From the NCBI GenBank assembly GCA_030407315.1, contig JALQPE010002008.1, positions 62,001 through 126,000 of the forward strand: 64,000 nucleotides of DNA. Direction: 5' to 3'. Below the pieces are notes generated by a model. That model saw only the letters and a program-made list of their open reading frames with translations, did not search any database and was not told the origin of the DNA. A program made the position numbers and the translations under genes. Numbering within the stretch: position 1 is the stretch's first letter; the number at the start of each line of letters is the position of its first letter. Source of the DNA: Asparagopsis taxiformis (taxonomy: Eukaryota > Rhodophyta > Florideophyceae > Bonnemaisoniales > Bonnemaisoniaceae). Below are positions 44,777 to 56,111 of the stretch, piece by piece.

Positions 44777-47647
44777 GGGAAAGTTCCTGTTGATGGTTCT
44801 CTAATGGAACGTGCCTGTCCCCATTTAATGAAAGTCTCTCGGTGTGGTTGCTCAGTACACCATCTTGTAATGAGTAAATTTGGTATTCACCTATGTTGTG
44901 TGTAGTTTAATGATGACTGTCCATGGACTATGGATGAGAAGGATGGGTAATTGGGGGTCTATGTAAGATTGAAATCCATTGTGCAAAGAAAGTCAAGGAA
45001 ATAATACACTCGTAAAGCAATGTTCTGTGCATGAACTAAACAGAGTGCTCCTCAAATGTTGACGCAATTCCGAAATACTTCTACTGCTCTATGTAAATTA
45101 TGATTGTAGACCAGAGGTCATTACTTCAAAGAATAACTGTTCTCGGAATATTGACTAATCTCCTATTTCCGACGCTAAGACTATTCAGGATTCAAAATTC
45201 TGTGATAACCGTCGAGGTAAGCATTGCCAGTTCGACTTGATTCTGGACAATCTCATCTGGAGTAATGTGTAGAATAGCCGGTTACTGTCCGAATCAATAA
45301 GTAAAGTAGCATACAATCATGCTCTTGGTTTTCATGCTGCCGTGTATCATATACTATATCTCAGGGTAAGGTTCTAAACAAAAACCAAGATAGATTCAGA
45401 GCTGAAATGCCTTACAAGGTCACCCATTGCGCTTTGGACACCATCCCCATAATAAATTTCGGCTGAAAAAATATCACTGGGAGAACGGACTAGAAACGCG
45501 TGAGTACGACATCGTATTACAGTTTTGCGCTAGAGGACGGATGTGATGAAATTTTCAAGTCGACATCATGTAGGATTTCAAGGCACGCAGAAGATATTTT
45601 AACTTCGGAACGATAGCAGCGACAGGGTACGATTTTGCTGCATACAGAGATTTCAGTAAAGAATGCATCTAATACGGATATTATCAAAATGTGGCTCATG
45701 ACTCAGGCGACGGAGCAGACATGTGCAAATGTGTTTTCCATCGCGTGCTGAGTTAAAGATCATGTCTGCTACTAACGTTGCCTTGTTGGAGAGAGAAGCC
45801 AGTTTGCAAATCGAAAAATATGTATTGTTCTGAATCCTGACTTCTCATTCCGACCGTCTGATGTCCCTATGGTACAGCCCATTTTGTCTACGAAAAGCTG
45901 AGGGGTTTCTCGCGTCAGGAAAACTGCAAGTCTATTTTGCTGAAAGACTGTACTTCTCAGAGCCCTCATATGAGCCTGGGTATTTGCCAGTCAGTCATCC
46001 ATTATTAAATACATTCTTCTACTTCAGGAGCTCTTTTCTTCATTTGAGTCGATATTGACGTCAATTTTAGGAGCTGAAGCGGAAGTATGTGAGATGTTGA
46101 ATCAGCGCGATGGTTGTTTTTCCAATAGATTTTTTCTGCTCAATAAAACATGTACTAAACAAATCTACAACATAAGAATGCAGTTCAGATATCGCGTCAA
46201 ACTATTGTTTTCCTGAATACCTCCAAAGAACTTTTTGATAGAAACTTCTTCAACCTTGCGATCAGCTTGTAAAATGTTCGATCTACTATTCTGAAAGCTG
46301 GACCGCTGTCTAATAAAAAGGACTCGAAGAATCGTTTCTGGGCGTTTTATCAGTGCAACGGAATTACTGCGTGCGATTATATGTGTAGGTACTGGTACGG
46401 AACGCAATGGGGATTCTGGACGTGCTTGGAAGCAGTTTAGGGGACAAGACTAGAGACAACTAATAATTCAACTCCTTGCCGATGTTGAGAAGAAAGCTAG
46501 CTAGGTCTTTGCTTTTATAGATGTTATTATTGAAAATTGCATGACCTCACCTTCCTTTACATCAGCCTGCGTTCTCGATATTCCAGACAGTTTATCCTTT
46601 CAACGTAGCACCTTGGGTGTCATTAGGCGTCAATCGAGGCATGCCGCCCAGAAGTATGGTTTAGAAGTCACCAGTAGAGCTAGAGGGAACATGTTGAATT
46701 AATCATATTTTGGTTCATTTTTGCTCCCGATTGTTCAACTGTCGCCGTTACTGTCATTTTCAGTACATGACAGTGCTAGAAACTTGACGACGTAGCATTT
46801 CGTTAATTCATCATCTCGGGTATTAGACATTTCGTTTGGTTCCGAGAAGTCCATTGCACCAAGTTGGCCAAGATAAATTCAGACTGCAGCTCTACCCACT
46901 TAGGAAACACCAGACATATAGTCTAATGGTTTTATGCTCTGACAAAGTTCAATCTCAAGAAATTGTAATGTTTCTAGTGAGTTTTGTCGGGGGATTTCTG
47001 TACACTTCACGAGCCCTAAACACATGTGCGAGTTAAGCGTGAAAAGAAGAAATTCAGTAGGGTCGATTTCATGTATAGTTGACAACTGATGAACATTCGT
47101 CTACGTCATTGAGGCTGGAAATTCGTGGCGCCATGTTTGTTGCAGACTGGTCCATCATCTCGAAAAACTCGTCAGGTATATCGCATAGCTTGAAAGAATG
47201 ACACTAAGGTAGACTACTTGGTGTGACCCACCTGGGTTCCGCTATTGTTTGTACGTTTTCCTGTAAAATCGTAACCTTTCTGCTAGTATGGCCCAAGACA
47301 TAAACAATTGAACTGGCGGAAAACGTTTGGGTAATGAACGATTCTGACAATTGTTATTGTCGCATCAGAGACGACTGACACAAGAAGTGGTCCATGGCAC
47401 TGGCAGACTCTTGAGAGATGGTTGCCCAGTGTGCCCCAGTCGAAAACTCCGGTGGACGCTATTAGGTTTACTGTATAATCCGAAGTAGTTCTGTTATGTG
47501 AACGCCTGTACTCTGGTAATGGGTCCCATTTCTTTTCTTTCGGAGAGATGCACAGTGTGAACTGCGAATTGTTATCAAATCATGGCATTCGTAGAACATG
47601 AAGAAGTACGTGGTGTTGCGAATTAACAATCTCTGCAACTGATGTTA
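44777..47647. other. Gene-poor stretch, 2.9 kb
   Basis: No gene can be supported. Open frames are short and unrelated to known families. It is AT-rich like the stretch before it. No long repeats are visible. Confidence 0.5.
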
Positions 47648-49063
47648 TTACCTTCTTATTTCACTACCAACACATATCTCATCATCTATAATAGCTCGTT
47701 TTTGTGTAAAGCATTTGTCGCTGTCGATGAGGTACGCATTATTTCCGTCAACAACTAGCTGGGCAAGACGCCAATTCGGCCCAATATATACTTCACGGTT
47801 TACTACAGCTCCGGCTTTCTTCAGGTCACCCACACTAGGCATAGCGGTACTGAGTATCTTCCCGGAACCTGCATTGGGCTGTATTGTACCGCAATTGATG
47901 TTTGCAAGCAGCGGTTCTTTCTTTTTCCTGTGCATCATCTGAATCTTCAGGTCTTGTTCTCTGGTCAGATCGAAAAACTTCATCAAATCTTCCGGTGTGT
48001 TGAATATTTTTGTGCCGAACAACAAGTTCCTCACAACATTACTGTCTGTGCTCACCAGCTTGATCAATCCGCTTACCGAAATCAGAAGCAACGCAACTAT
48101 TCCAATGCCGTCCAAAAACTGTACATATGGCTTACTTCTGCCTCCCGGATTGACCAATGCGACCGTCACACCTGCGGCTAGAGCGCTAACGACATAGGTC
48201 CAGACAAGAGCTGTCACATGTTTAGGCCTACGTGTCTTTCCACCTTCAGACGTGGCTATGATATCGTCAATGTCTCCGGAAAGGCCGAGAAATTTTCTTG
48301 ATCGGACCAAGAGGCTGCGTTTCTTTTTCTTGTCCCTGAGATAATTTGATATCGCGTTAGTCCTGTTCTCCTTAGTGTCATGAATGTGATCAGGGTCTTT
48401 CGTCAATGAGAGGTACGACCTCAATCCATCTCTATTAACCATCTTTTCGAGTGCAATTACCGCATATTTGCCCAGTCGATAATTTTTTGGCTTCGCGGTA
48501 ATCATGTCTATATCACCATCGCCTTTTTTGACTCTCCAAGCTTTCCTAGTTCCGACACCAGCTGCCGCTTTGGCATAAGGCCCATCCGAAGCGGTCAAAA
48601 CCAAGGTGTGTCCCTCTGATTCCTCATGTTTCACTCCACGAGAGCAAACTATCTGTAAGAACTGTTCGATCTGCGTTTCCAATTCTTCTGAAGAAGTTCT
48701 GCTGTTGGATCCATTATTGACGAAGGTATGTTTCTTCTTTTCCTTCACAACTTCCCTGGCCTTACCAATCAATTGTTCTATTTTCACTTCCTCTGCTTCG
48801 CCGTAAGATACACTTGAAACTGCATGTTTAATTTTGGAGTCTGATAGCCATTCACCATGCTCGCCCAGGGCACCCCAGTCTTCTAAGGCAATGGAGCTTA
48901 GCATATATAGTATTCCTTCACCACCACCACCACCACCGGCCACGCACGGGCTTATCAGCCTTTGACACTCGCCGTCAATTTGTGGGTTTTCCCCTGAGAG
49001 TTTCTCGACAACACTCAATACTTTTGAAATGGCAGCATCCATGGAGGCGACGATTATTGACAT
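47648..49063 (-). CDS. Orphan two-span membrane protein
   Basis: 471 residues; no family recognised. The N-terminal half is charged and includes a poly-Gly run (GGGGGGEG) from a CCA/CCG-type repeat and a Lys-rich segment (KEKKKHTF). Two hydrophobic segments near residues 290-310 (TALVWTYVVSALAAGVTVALV) and 320-342 (FLDGIGIVALLLISVSGLIKLV) form a hairpin. Both ends would lie on one side of the membrane. The C-terminal part ends with a segment reading NAYLIDSDKCFTQKRAIIDDEI. The long open frame in a gene-poor setting argues that it is real. A second in-frame ATG lies at 49042. Confidence 0.65.
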   Translation of the reverse strand: MSIIVASMDAAISKVLSVVEKLSGENPQIDGECQRLISPCVAGGGGGGEGILYMLSSIALEDWGALGEHGEWLSDSKIKHAVSSVSYGEAEEVKIEQLIGKAREVVKEKKKHTFVNNGSNSRTSSEELETQIEQFLQIVCSRGVKHEESEGHTLVLTASDGPYAKAAAGVGTRKAWRVKKGDGDIDMITAKPKNYRLGKYAVIALEKMVNRDGLRSYLSLTKDPDHIHDTKENRTNAISNYLRDKKKKRSLLVRSRKFLGLSGDIDDIIATSEGGKTRRPKHVTALVWTYVVSALAAGVTVALVNPGGRSKPYVQFLDGIGIVALLLISVSGLIKLVSTDSNVVRNLLFGTKIFNTPEDLMKFFDLTREQDLKIQMMHRKKKEPLLANINCGTIQPNAGSGKILSTAMPSVGDLKKAGAVVNREVYIGPNWRLAQLVVDGNNAYLIDSDKCFTQKRAIIDDEICVGSEIRR

Positions 49064-51304
49064 TTGTCATCGAAGTGCAAAAAATACGAGGGTATAGGTA
49101 CCCTACCATCTCCAGAAGTACAACAGTGATGTCGTTCAGCAATGATAATGCGTTCAAGGTCTCATAGAAATGTTCTTCCTTGTTGGTGAATATAGCTCCG
49201 ACAGAACGAGGGGATGTGATTGGTTGGGGGGAATTTCAGATGAGTAGGATCTTGTCTTTTTCTTAGCACACTTCTCAAAGTACACTTACAGCGATGTTTC
49301 TGTCATTGATTTTGCAACTGCCTAGATGTTCACTGTCATTGCAAATGACATGCGCGACAGGCTCTGGCCCAATGTACAGACTAGAGGCATAGTTGTGCAA
49401 CATAGTTCTCATACTGTGAAACGTTTCACCTTGAAGTTTCTGGCGATTGTATTGAGTTCAGAAAAGAGGTGAATGCTTATCTGAATGAAGCTCTTCAACG
49501 AATATTGCCTGATACTTGCAGATGATGCCATTCAGCCGCTCTTTCATCTCAGCTCTCATGGCTTCCGGCAAGAGAGAAAATACAATTGGATGGGAAGTTG
49601 AGAGCACTGATGGTGCAGGATACCACGTAAACGCGCGTGTGATTCACGTAGGATTGTCATCACACTTCTCGTTAATATGGCAGAGGCAGCGGTTGTGAAT
49701 GTTGATGTATAGGGGCTAGCTGCGTTCAAGCTTTGCCCAATGCTTTGATTGGGGGGATCCGGCTCTGTGAGACTACTTACCAAGATATACGGTGGCTTTT
49801 GTTATTAGAATAGATGGGGACAGAAAGAGACATGAAGATGAAGAAGCAGGCAGCACCCAGCCTGAAGCTCGGATATGTAGATGACAGTGGCTGACACTGA
49901 GCTTCACAAAGACGTAGGCATACGGTTTATCCATTGCGTTTGTTTTGCACCCGATCTAGATCTGAGCGTTGTACCCAGTGGTCGTCGAGCAAGTGCATGT
50001 GGGAAAGCTCTGGTTCGGAGGTGTTTGTTATAGCTTCGTCTTCATTTGCGCTTAGATCGCTGCAGTACAACTGATGACGGCATCAAGCCATCTGTGCAAA
50101 CGTTCAGGTTACCATTCATCGCATAGCAGCACAAGAGATGAAGCAAATGTCTTGACTGTGGCGTTTGGTGGTTCATTGAGGCCAATACGCACTTAATGCC
50201 CTGACATCTGGGAAACGTTTTGTTTTGGATGTTATTGTATGTACTACAGTTCGAAGCGCAGCTAATTGAAACATTGTCGCTTTATCGTTCGATCGTGAAC
50301 CTTGCAGACATGAAAGTGAAGAAAAAACGACTCAAGTTCAAAAGGGCTTGGATCCACGACGGGTCGGTCGGTATTTTTCAACATCCTTGTCAGCAAGATA
50401 CTGTCAAGTTAAAACCTGTATGCCCTTGTTTGGGGAAAAAGGATGACTACATCATACCATCATGCGCCGGGCCGCTGATATGCACTGGCCAGTTGCTCAT
50501 AGCAACAATGTAGAGGTGATTGGAGGGTGTGTACTATCAAGCCAGCTTGAAACTACATATCATTTCGCGGTTCCGGATTTAATTCTTGGTTCAAGCCGAT
50601 GTGATCTGCATCTCAAGGACAAGAAATATTGATCTCGTTCAGGTAGATTCATGTGTGTGGACAAGAACTTTATTTTTTTTCCCACGAAATACACTCGAAG
50701 CACAATGACGTAACCACCAGAGCAGTCCACCGGTGCTAGCCAAAGACAGAGCGGGGCAGTTTTAACTCTCGTCAATTCCATCGTCACAAAATAATCGACG
50801 GGAAATTTTGTCTTTATTCAAGCTACTTGATGGGATCTGTCTCTCGAGCGCAGCTTTCTTTGCCCACCTCGTTTATTGTACACCAAGAATGTGACTGGTG
50901 CAGACTTCAACCGACTTGTAAGAAGCGAGCATTAGAATCGTATTCGTAAACCACAGCTGCTGAGGACTGGATGTAATCCCAAACGGGGGTCTGTGGACTC
51001 CACATTATGTGCACGAAATATTAGCGAGATGATTCATAACGCCGTTGCAAATATCCACTCGTTGAGGAAATATATTAGCAGCAGTACAGTCAGCCTCCAT
51101 GAAGCTTGCCGACGACTGCACTTGCAACAAACTAACAGAGAAATGATTTGCAATTCTCTCCTGAAAGCGTCGACTATCAATTACACACACACAGGTTTGG
51201 ACACCAACTTGTTATAAAAGGTGTTCGCTAGTAGAGACCGCTCTTCAAACCGTGCTTGCCATACATCGAAAAATTATCCAGCAAGTTTAGCCTGAACATC
51301 CGAA
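49064..51304. other. Gene-poor stretch, 2.2 kb
   Basis: No gene can be supported. One small plus-strand frame (50220-50513, non-ATG start; first ATG about 50310) encodes a Cys-containing segment but has no other support. AT-rich with no clear repeats. Confidence 0.5.
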
Positions 51305-51862
51305 ATGCCGCCACCTACTGACTGGAGAGTAGATCTTGAACGTTTGGATCCTGAAATGTACATCGACCCGCATCCGACAGCCGGCAACTATTGCTTCTGC
51401 AGGGAAGGCTGCGTTGAGAATCGCGAAACGGGGCGATTTTACAAGATGGTGGAGATTATGGGGTGGGGTCTCCCAAAGGAAGGGGACGGCCCGGAAGATA
51501 GCATGACTCCGTCAGAGAATGAAAACATACAGCAGCAGTATCACGAGCGTTCCGTCGCGTCTAGTGAAGAAGAGAGTATGGGGGACGAAGAAACAGACGA
51601 CGATTATGAAAGAAACTCCGAGGGTGAAGGTTTCTTCGAAGAGAGGAACGGAATGTACTCCAATCCACATCGGAGGTATACTTACATGAGAAGTCATGAG
51701 CCAGAGCAACAGGCCGAGCCGGAGACAGTCCCTGAAGCGGATCTGAGAATGCGGATCGAGGCGGAGCGTCAACATAGAGTTTCGCAATTCAATGCGATGA
51801 AGCGAGTCATCGCTGTATTGGCAGAGTCAGAGCGGAAGCGCGCTCGTAATACGCAGCATTGA
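51305..51862 (+). CDS. Hypothetical acidic protein
   Basis: 185 residues with no recognised family. The N-terminus has CFCREGC near residue 31, which might bind a metal. The centre is strongly acidic (SSEEESMGDEETDDDYE), and the C-terminus is a predicted helix with a basic end (ESERKRARNTQH). The frame is intact and the ATG follows AAATG; coding status is likely but not certain. It sits at the edge of the gene-poor block, tail-to-tail with the U1A/U2B'' gene. Confidence 0.5.
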   Translation: MPPPTDWRVDLERLDPEMYIDPHPTAGNYCFCREGCVENRETGRFYKMVEIMGWGLPKEGDGPEDSMTPSENENIQQQYHERSVASSEEESMGDEETDDDYERNSEGEGFFEERNGMYSNPHRRYTYMRSHEPEQQAEPETVPEADLRMRIEAERQHRVSQFNAMKRVIAVLAESERKRARNTQH

Positions 51863-51951
51863 ATGATAGCTAAAATAAAGGGCGAATGAAGGCTGCGGAT
51901 GATTTGCATTTGAAACTGCAATGCTCCTAGATGGAAAGGATAAAACCGAGG

Positions 51952-52638
51952 TTACTTTTTCGCAAAAGAGATCTTAATCGGTACAGGTGGTTCCGAAATA
52001 CCATGGCCTTGCAGAGCCGCCATCGCCACAGCGCTCTGCGCCTCATCCGCAAACTCGACAAAAGCAATATGATCATTAGCGGGGACCGATCTGACTTCAA
52101 CAAAGCCGGTGAACGGAGCGAAAAGCGTTTCGAGACAAGCGGCTGTCTGGATTGGCTTGCCTTGCTGAAGAACGGTGCTGGGCAAATTGTCGACAAACAG
52201 GATGTTATTCGGGGGCAATAATACCGGCGGTGGCTCATCTACAGCAGGCATAGCGCTTGAAATAGGACCAGTCTGGAGATTGCGAGAGGCTGCATTCTGC
52301 TGACGGTCCTTCTGTCGCTCGGAACGCGATTTCGTGCTGTCACCGCCGAGCTTGGGTGAGGCGGCCGGATCGGATAGTTGACGGGCGTAGGTTACAGACA
52401 TTGCGCGTCCGAGAAATTGGGATCCGTGCATTTTGCGAAGCGCTGTTGTTGAAGACGCCAGAGTGTCGAAGGTTATGAAGGCTTGTCCGCGTAACTTGAG
52501 CGTTTTCTCCGCCACGAGATGCACGATGCGGCCATACGGAGTGAATGCTGCGTGCAGAAGGGTGCGAAGCCGGGCTTTCTTGAGCTTCTCGGGGAGATTG
52601 CGAATGTAGAGGGTGCGACAGGGAGTTGGAGTGTCCAT
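51952..52638 (-). CDS. U1A/U2B''-type spliceosomal snRNP protein
   Basis: 228 residues from MDTPTPCRTLYIRNLPEKL. RRM1 (about 8-86) has RNP2 LYIRNL and RNP1 RGQAFITF, the KxxLKxRGQAF arrangement typical of U1A and U2B''. A linker rich in Ser, Arg and Gln leads to RRM2 (about 150-226) with ILFVDNLP and HIAFVEF. The pair binds U1 or U2 snRNA stem-loops. Which of the two cannot be decided; many lineages have a single protein for both. The length is normal. The upstream frame extends but adds nothing conserved. Confidence 0.92.
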   Translation of the reverse strand: MDTPTPCRTLYIRNLPEKLKKARLRTLLHAAFTPYGRIVHLVAEKTLKLRGQAFITFDTLASSTTALRKMHGSQFLGRAMSVTYARQLSDPAASPKLGGDSTKSRSERQKDRQQNAASRNLQTGPISSAMPAVDEPPPVLLPPNNILFVDNLPSTVLQQGKPIQTAACLETLFAPFTGFVEVRSVPANDHIAFVEFADEAQSAVAMAALQGHGISEPPVPIKISFAKK

Positions 52639-52868
52639 TGTAATCGAATTGATGGTGCGCGTGAGGGGGCAAGTTGGCGTCGTTTCATGGACGCATATGA
52701 ACCAAATTTGGGGGCGTGCTTTGTTTGTATAGAATATATTTTTGATCCCATGCCGGATCAAAGCCGCTCAATTGGGAAAGCTGCAGAGCCACAGGAAACA
52801 ATCTTCTGAGCGACATCGACTTTGTCCGCCCGCCTGCTCCTCTCAGTCCAGAGTTGCAATGATCCAAT

Positions 52869-54404
52869 ATGTCGACGACGCCCACAGCAGCCGGCGACTA
52901 TCCAAATTCAATAATCATACGACGCAGATACGGCGGCGGTGGATGCTTTCACTGTCGTGAAAAGGGGCACACACATCTAACCTGTCCGAAACGACCATGC
53001 TATCTATGCAAAAAGCGCGGTCATCTGGTACAGGCGTGTCCCTACCGACTGCTACCAGGGGCGCATGAATCTGCGCTACGCAAACTGATGGAATCACGCA
53101 GCTCGCGCGCAAAGCTACCAGGATTTCTACTAGCACGCGAACTGGACGCGACATTACGACGCGTAGAACCGAGTGATCTGCAGCTACGCAGTCGACAATT
53201 CGACGCGCGAATCGTCGCCTACCATTCGCGCGTGCACCACAAACGCATCACGGCGCTGGAATGGTCGCCGGACGGGCGCTTTGTGATCACCGGTGACAAG
53301 TCGGGCTGTCTATCAGTGCTCGATGCTTCGCGATGGACGCTTCGTGCGACGCCCTCGACCGCGCCATCACTGCAGCATAGTCGCCCCGTTGTCGCGCACC
53401 GCTGCAACGTCACCGGCGTGCAGTTCGACGTCGCGCACGACGGGCGTGTGTACACAGGCTCTGCGGACGGGACGGTGCGTTGTGCCAGATTTGACACGTC
53501 GTGGTCGCCGACGTCGTCGAGGGACTTTACAGATGATGACGATCTGGTGCTGGACATGAACCCGGGTGGATGGAACGGCGCTAGCAAGTTTAAAATGGTG
53601 TATGGACTTGATTTTGATAGGAAGAGGTCGTGCTTGTACGTTGGCGCGAGTGAGGGTTCGATGGTTCGCATGGATGTTCGTGAGAAACAGACAAATGTTG
53701 AGGACAAATTTCACAAAGATAAGATTACGTGCGTGCATGTAAATCCGAGTAATAATGATCTGCTCGTGACAGCTAGCAATGATAGGAAGGTCAGCTTGTG
53801 GGATGCGCGCAAATTATACCCGATGGACGCACTGTCGTCTTACACGCATGGTCGTGCTGTTTGGTCGGCCTACTTTTCGCCGAATACTGGTTCCAAGCTT
53901 TTGACGACGTCGCAGGATAATAAGATACGTATTTGGAATGACGTGCATGCGTTTGGAGCTGGAAGCGATGTCGAGAGTGCTCCACATTTAAAGCCGTTGG
54001 AGATTGTCCATTCACATGATTTCAACCGCTATCTCAATGCATTTCGCGCCAGCTGGGATTCAAAGGATTGGAGAGACGATTTGTTCATGTGCGGACGATA
54101 CCTCGGGGATGCATACAAACATGATGGGAAAGAGATTATGTTGCACCCGATTGACATGTTCTCAGCCAAAACGGGTTTGCTTGTGCATTCATTGATTGAC
54201 GCCAAGGTAACGCTCATATGCACCACCAACCGTTTCTGCCCGACGGAGGACGTGGTTGCAACTGCGGCTTCCGGAGACGTGATGCTGTGGGGAACGGGGC
54301 GGGAGGGGAAGCGTAGCAGAGACGACGACAAGGATGATGACGCGAGCGCAAAGGAGAGGGTGAGCATTGTTGTAAACACACACAATAAACGGAAACGGAC
54401 ATAA
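52869..54404 (+). CDS. DDB2: DDB2-like WD40 protein with two CCHC zinc knuckles
   Basis: 511 residues. Two CCHC knuckles (C-x2-C-x4-H-x4-C twice) lie at residues 26-57, then a helical segment and a WD40 propeller from about 120 to 480. Repeats include ITALEWSPDGRFVITGDKSG, YTGSADGTVR and LVTASNDRKVSLWDARK, the last being a WDxR box that docks on DDB1. The order zinc knuckles plus propeller is that of plant DDB2; animal DDB2 lacks the knuckles. It recognises UV photoproducts and brings in the CUL4-DDB1 ligase. The C-terminus is acidic, then basic. The strand is upstream-divergent with the U1A/U2B'' gene (230 bp). Confidence 0.88.
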   Translation: MSTTPTAAGDYPNSIIIRRRYGGGGCFHCREKGHTHLTCPKRPCYLCKKRGHLVQACPYRLLPGAHESALRKLMESRSSRAKLPGFLLARELDATLRRVEPSDLQLRSRQFDARIVAYHSRVHHKRITALEWSPDGRFVITGDKSGCLSVLDASRWTLRATPSTAPSLQHSRPVVAHRCNVTGVQFDVAHDGRVYTGSADGTVRCARFDTSWSPTSSRDFTDDDDLVLDMNPGGWNGASKFKMVYGLDFDRKRSCLYVGASEGSMVRMDVREKQTNVEDKFHKDKITCVHVNPSNNDLLVTASNDRKVSLWDARKLYPMDALSSYTHGRAVWSAYFSPNTGSKLLTTSQDNKIRIWNDVHAFGAGSDVESAPHLKPLEIVHSHDFNRYLNAFRASWDSKDWRDDLFMCGRYLGDAYKHDGKEIMLHPIDMFSAKTGLLVHSLIDAKVTLICTTNRFCPTEDVVATAASGDVMLWGTGREGKRSRDDDKDDDASAKERVSIVVNTHNKRKRT

Positions 54405-54488
54405 TGATTTTATATATATGTATGTCAAACATGTAAAGTCACAATGTTAGCAAAGACAGCGACAAGAACAAAAATCGGCGCAAAAATC

Positions 54489-56111
54489 TCAAGCCATATG
54501 TACAGCCACATCCCTGATACGTGTTGGACTATCAGCGCCCACTCCACACGACAGTGACGAAGAGCCTTGATTCAAACTGCGCGGACTCAACTCGCCACCG
54601 AGCTGTGAAAAGCTGGTGCCGACCATCTTCCCGCGAATACGCGAGCCTCTCCGACTCGAAACGGGCAAGCGTACATTACGCGGCACGCCGCCAATACGCG
54701 ACACACGCATCGACTGCGACAATCTCCTCTGTTGTTCGACGAGCAACTGTCGTCGTTTCTCGCGCAGCGTGTCCATCGCGCTGATCGACGGTTGCAAATC
54801 GTCGCGCATCCACGGCTGTCGCACGCCCGAACTGAACAGCGGCTGGCAGCTCTGCCGGCGCTGTCGCAGCTGCTGCTGCAGAACTTGCAGCTGTGCGCGT
54901 CGCAGGTCTGTACTGGAGAGCGACTGCGGCTGTGGCTGCGGTTGCGACGATCGGAGACTGGATGTCGCCACGGGAGTACTGAGCGTACTGCGAGATCGAA
55001 CGGGAGTCGCTTGCGCGACGCTGTCGTCGAGTTTATTGCGTTCGGCAAAGTCGAACATGGATTGCAAAATGCGAAGATCCGACATGGAAATGGACGGTTG
55101 GGACTCTGCGCGTGCATCACTAAAGTTACAATGATCGTCCAATGGTTCGTCCATGCTGTCTTCGAACACGTCGAGCGTCTTTCTTGGCGGTTCTGAATGC
55201 GGCGGCGACGGCGATGGCGGACATAACGCCGCGTCCGGTCGTGCAACGGGCGACGCGTCGAGATCCAAACGCGGCGAGCGTGGCGACGCGTCGGCGCACA
55301 GAGGCGCTCGGTTGTGCGACGTGACGGAACAGGGCGTCTCGGAATGTTGGGTGAGGTCACGTTGGCGATGCGCCGGCGGCGATGATTGCGTCACACGTGG
55401 CGGTGGCGCGTTATCAGACTCGTCATTGAATCCGAATATGCCGCCGACGAGTCTGCGTAACGACGCCCAGAGTCGCAGCGGCGGGGAATCGGGCACGACG
55501 GGGGCTGGTGTCTGCATGTGTGAAGTTGTCGAATGTTGAGCGTGCACGGATTGGTCGGAATCGATTGATTTTCGAGCGTCCGCTATTGGAAGCGGGTCTA
55601 AATTGAGTACTTTGGACGGACGAGTAACCGTTGGTGTCACACGATCGCTCGACTCTTCCTGCGGGAAAAGTTGCCTCCGCACCGGCTGCGCGGGCGTCTT
55701 TGGAGCAGCCTGGTCGGCGTGAATCATCCTGCGCAGGGGATGGTGTATCGAATGTGTACTGGACGATTTCTGTAGGGTAGTCACTTCTCCCGACAGAGAT
55801 GTCGCCTGCAATGGGGCCGGGGTTGTGTTGGTCGACTTGACGTCTGAGAAGAGCACGCATGTGGTTTCGTGCTTTTCGCACAATTTCACGCGGATGTACA
55901 CGTCGTTTGCGTCGAAGAGGGTCGCGGGCGACGAGGATTTGGACGATGGAGCGATGATGGGCCAGTCAGGCCAGTTGTCAGCCACAGTCTCGATGGTTCG
56001 CTTCTCGAGATCGGACATGTCGGGGTTGAACTCAAAGCCGTTTTGGGTTGACATCGAATGAGTGCGAGGCGCTTGGGCGCGCACGGTCTGCGTGCTGCGA
56101 GCGCGCTTCAT
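54489..56111 (-). CDS. Orphan Ser/Pro/Arg-rich, largely disordered protein
   Basis: 540 residues, no recognised domain. A slightly structured N-terminal part (about residues 25-90, including DLEKRTIETVADNWPDWPII) is followed by long low-complexity regions with many SP, TP and RxxS sites. A Gln/Arg-rich helical tract lies near residues 395-420 (RRAQLQVLQQQLRQRRQ). Such content suggests a phosphorylated regulatory or nuclear scaffold protein, but this is an inference. The frame is long and GC-rich with no stops; the ATG at 56111 is the first available. Divergent from TruA. Confidence 0.65.
   Translation of the reverse strand: MKRARSTQTVRAQAPRTHSMSTQNGFEFNPDMSDLEKRTIETVADNWPDWPIIAPSSKSSSPATLFDANDVYIRVKLCEKHETTCVLFSDVKSTNTTPAPLQATSLSGEVTTLQKSSSTHSIHHPLRRMIHADQAAPKTPAQPVRRQLFPQEESSDRVTPTVTRPSKVLNLDPLPIADARKSIDSDQSVHAQHSTTSHMQTPAPVVPDSPPLRLWASLRRLVGGIFGFNDESDNAPPPRVTQSSPPAHRQRDLTQHSETPCSVTSHNRAPLCADASPRSPRLDLDASPVARPDAALCPPSPSPPHSEPPRKTLDVFEDSMDEPLDDHCNFSDARAESQPSISMSDLRILQSMFDFAERNKLDDSVAQATPVRSRSTLSTPVATSSLRSSQPQPQPQSLSSTDLRRAQLQVLQQQLRQRRQSCQPLFSSGVRQPWMRDDLQPSISAMDTLREKRRQLLVEQQRRLSQSMRVSRIGGVPRNVRLPVSSRRGSRIRGKMVGTSFSQLGGELSPRSLNQGSSSLSCGVGADSPTRIRDVAVHMA

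Noticed and set aside
50220..50513. Small frame with a Cys-containing C-terminus
   Set aside because: No ATG at its start, no signal peptide and no pattern matching the cysteine repeats at 44291.
55423..55881. Minus-strand frame inside the disordered orphan at 54489-56111
   Set aside because: Alternate-frame reading of the same low-complexity DNA.
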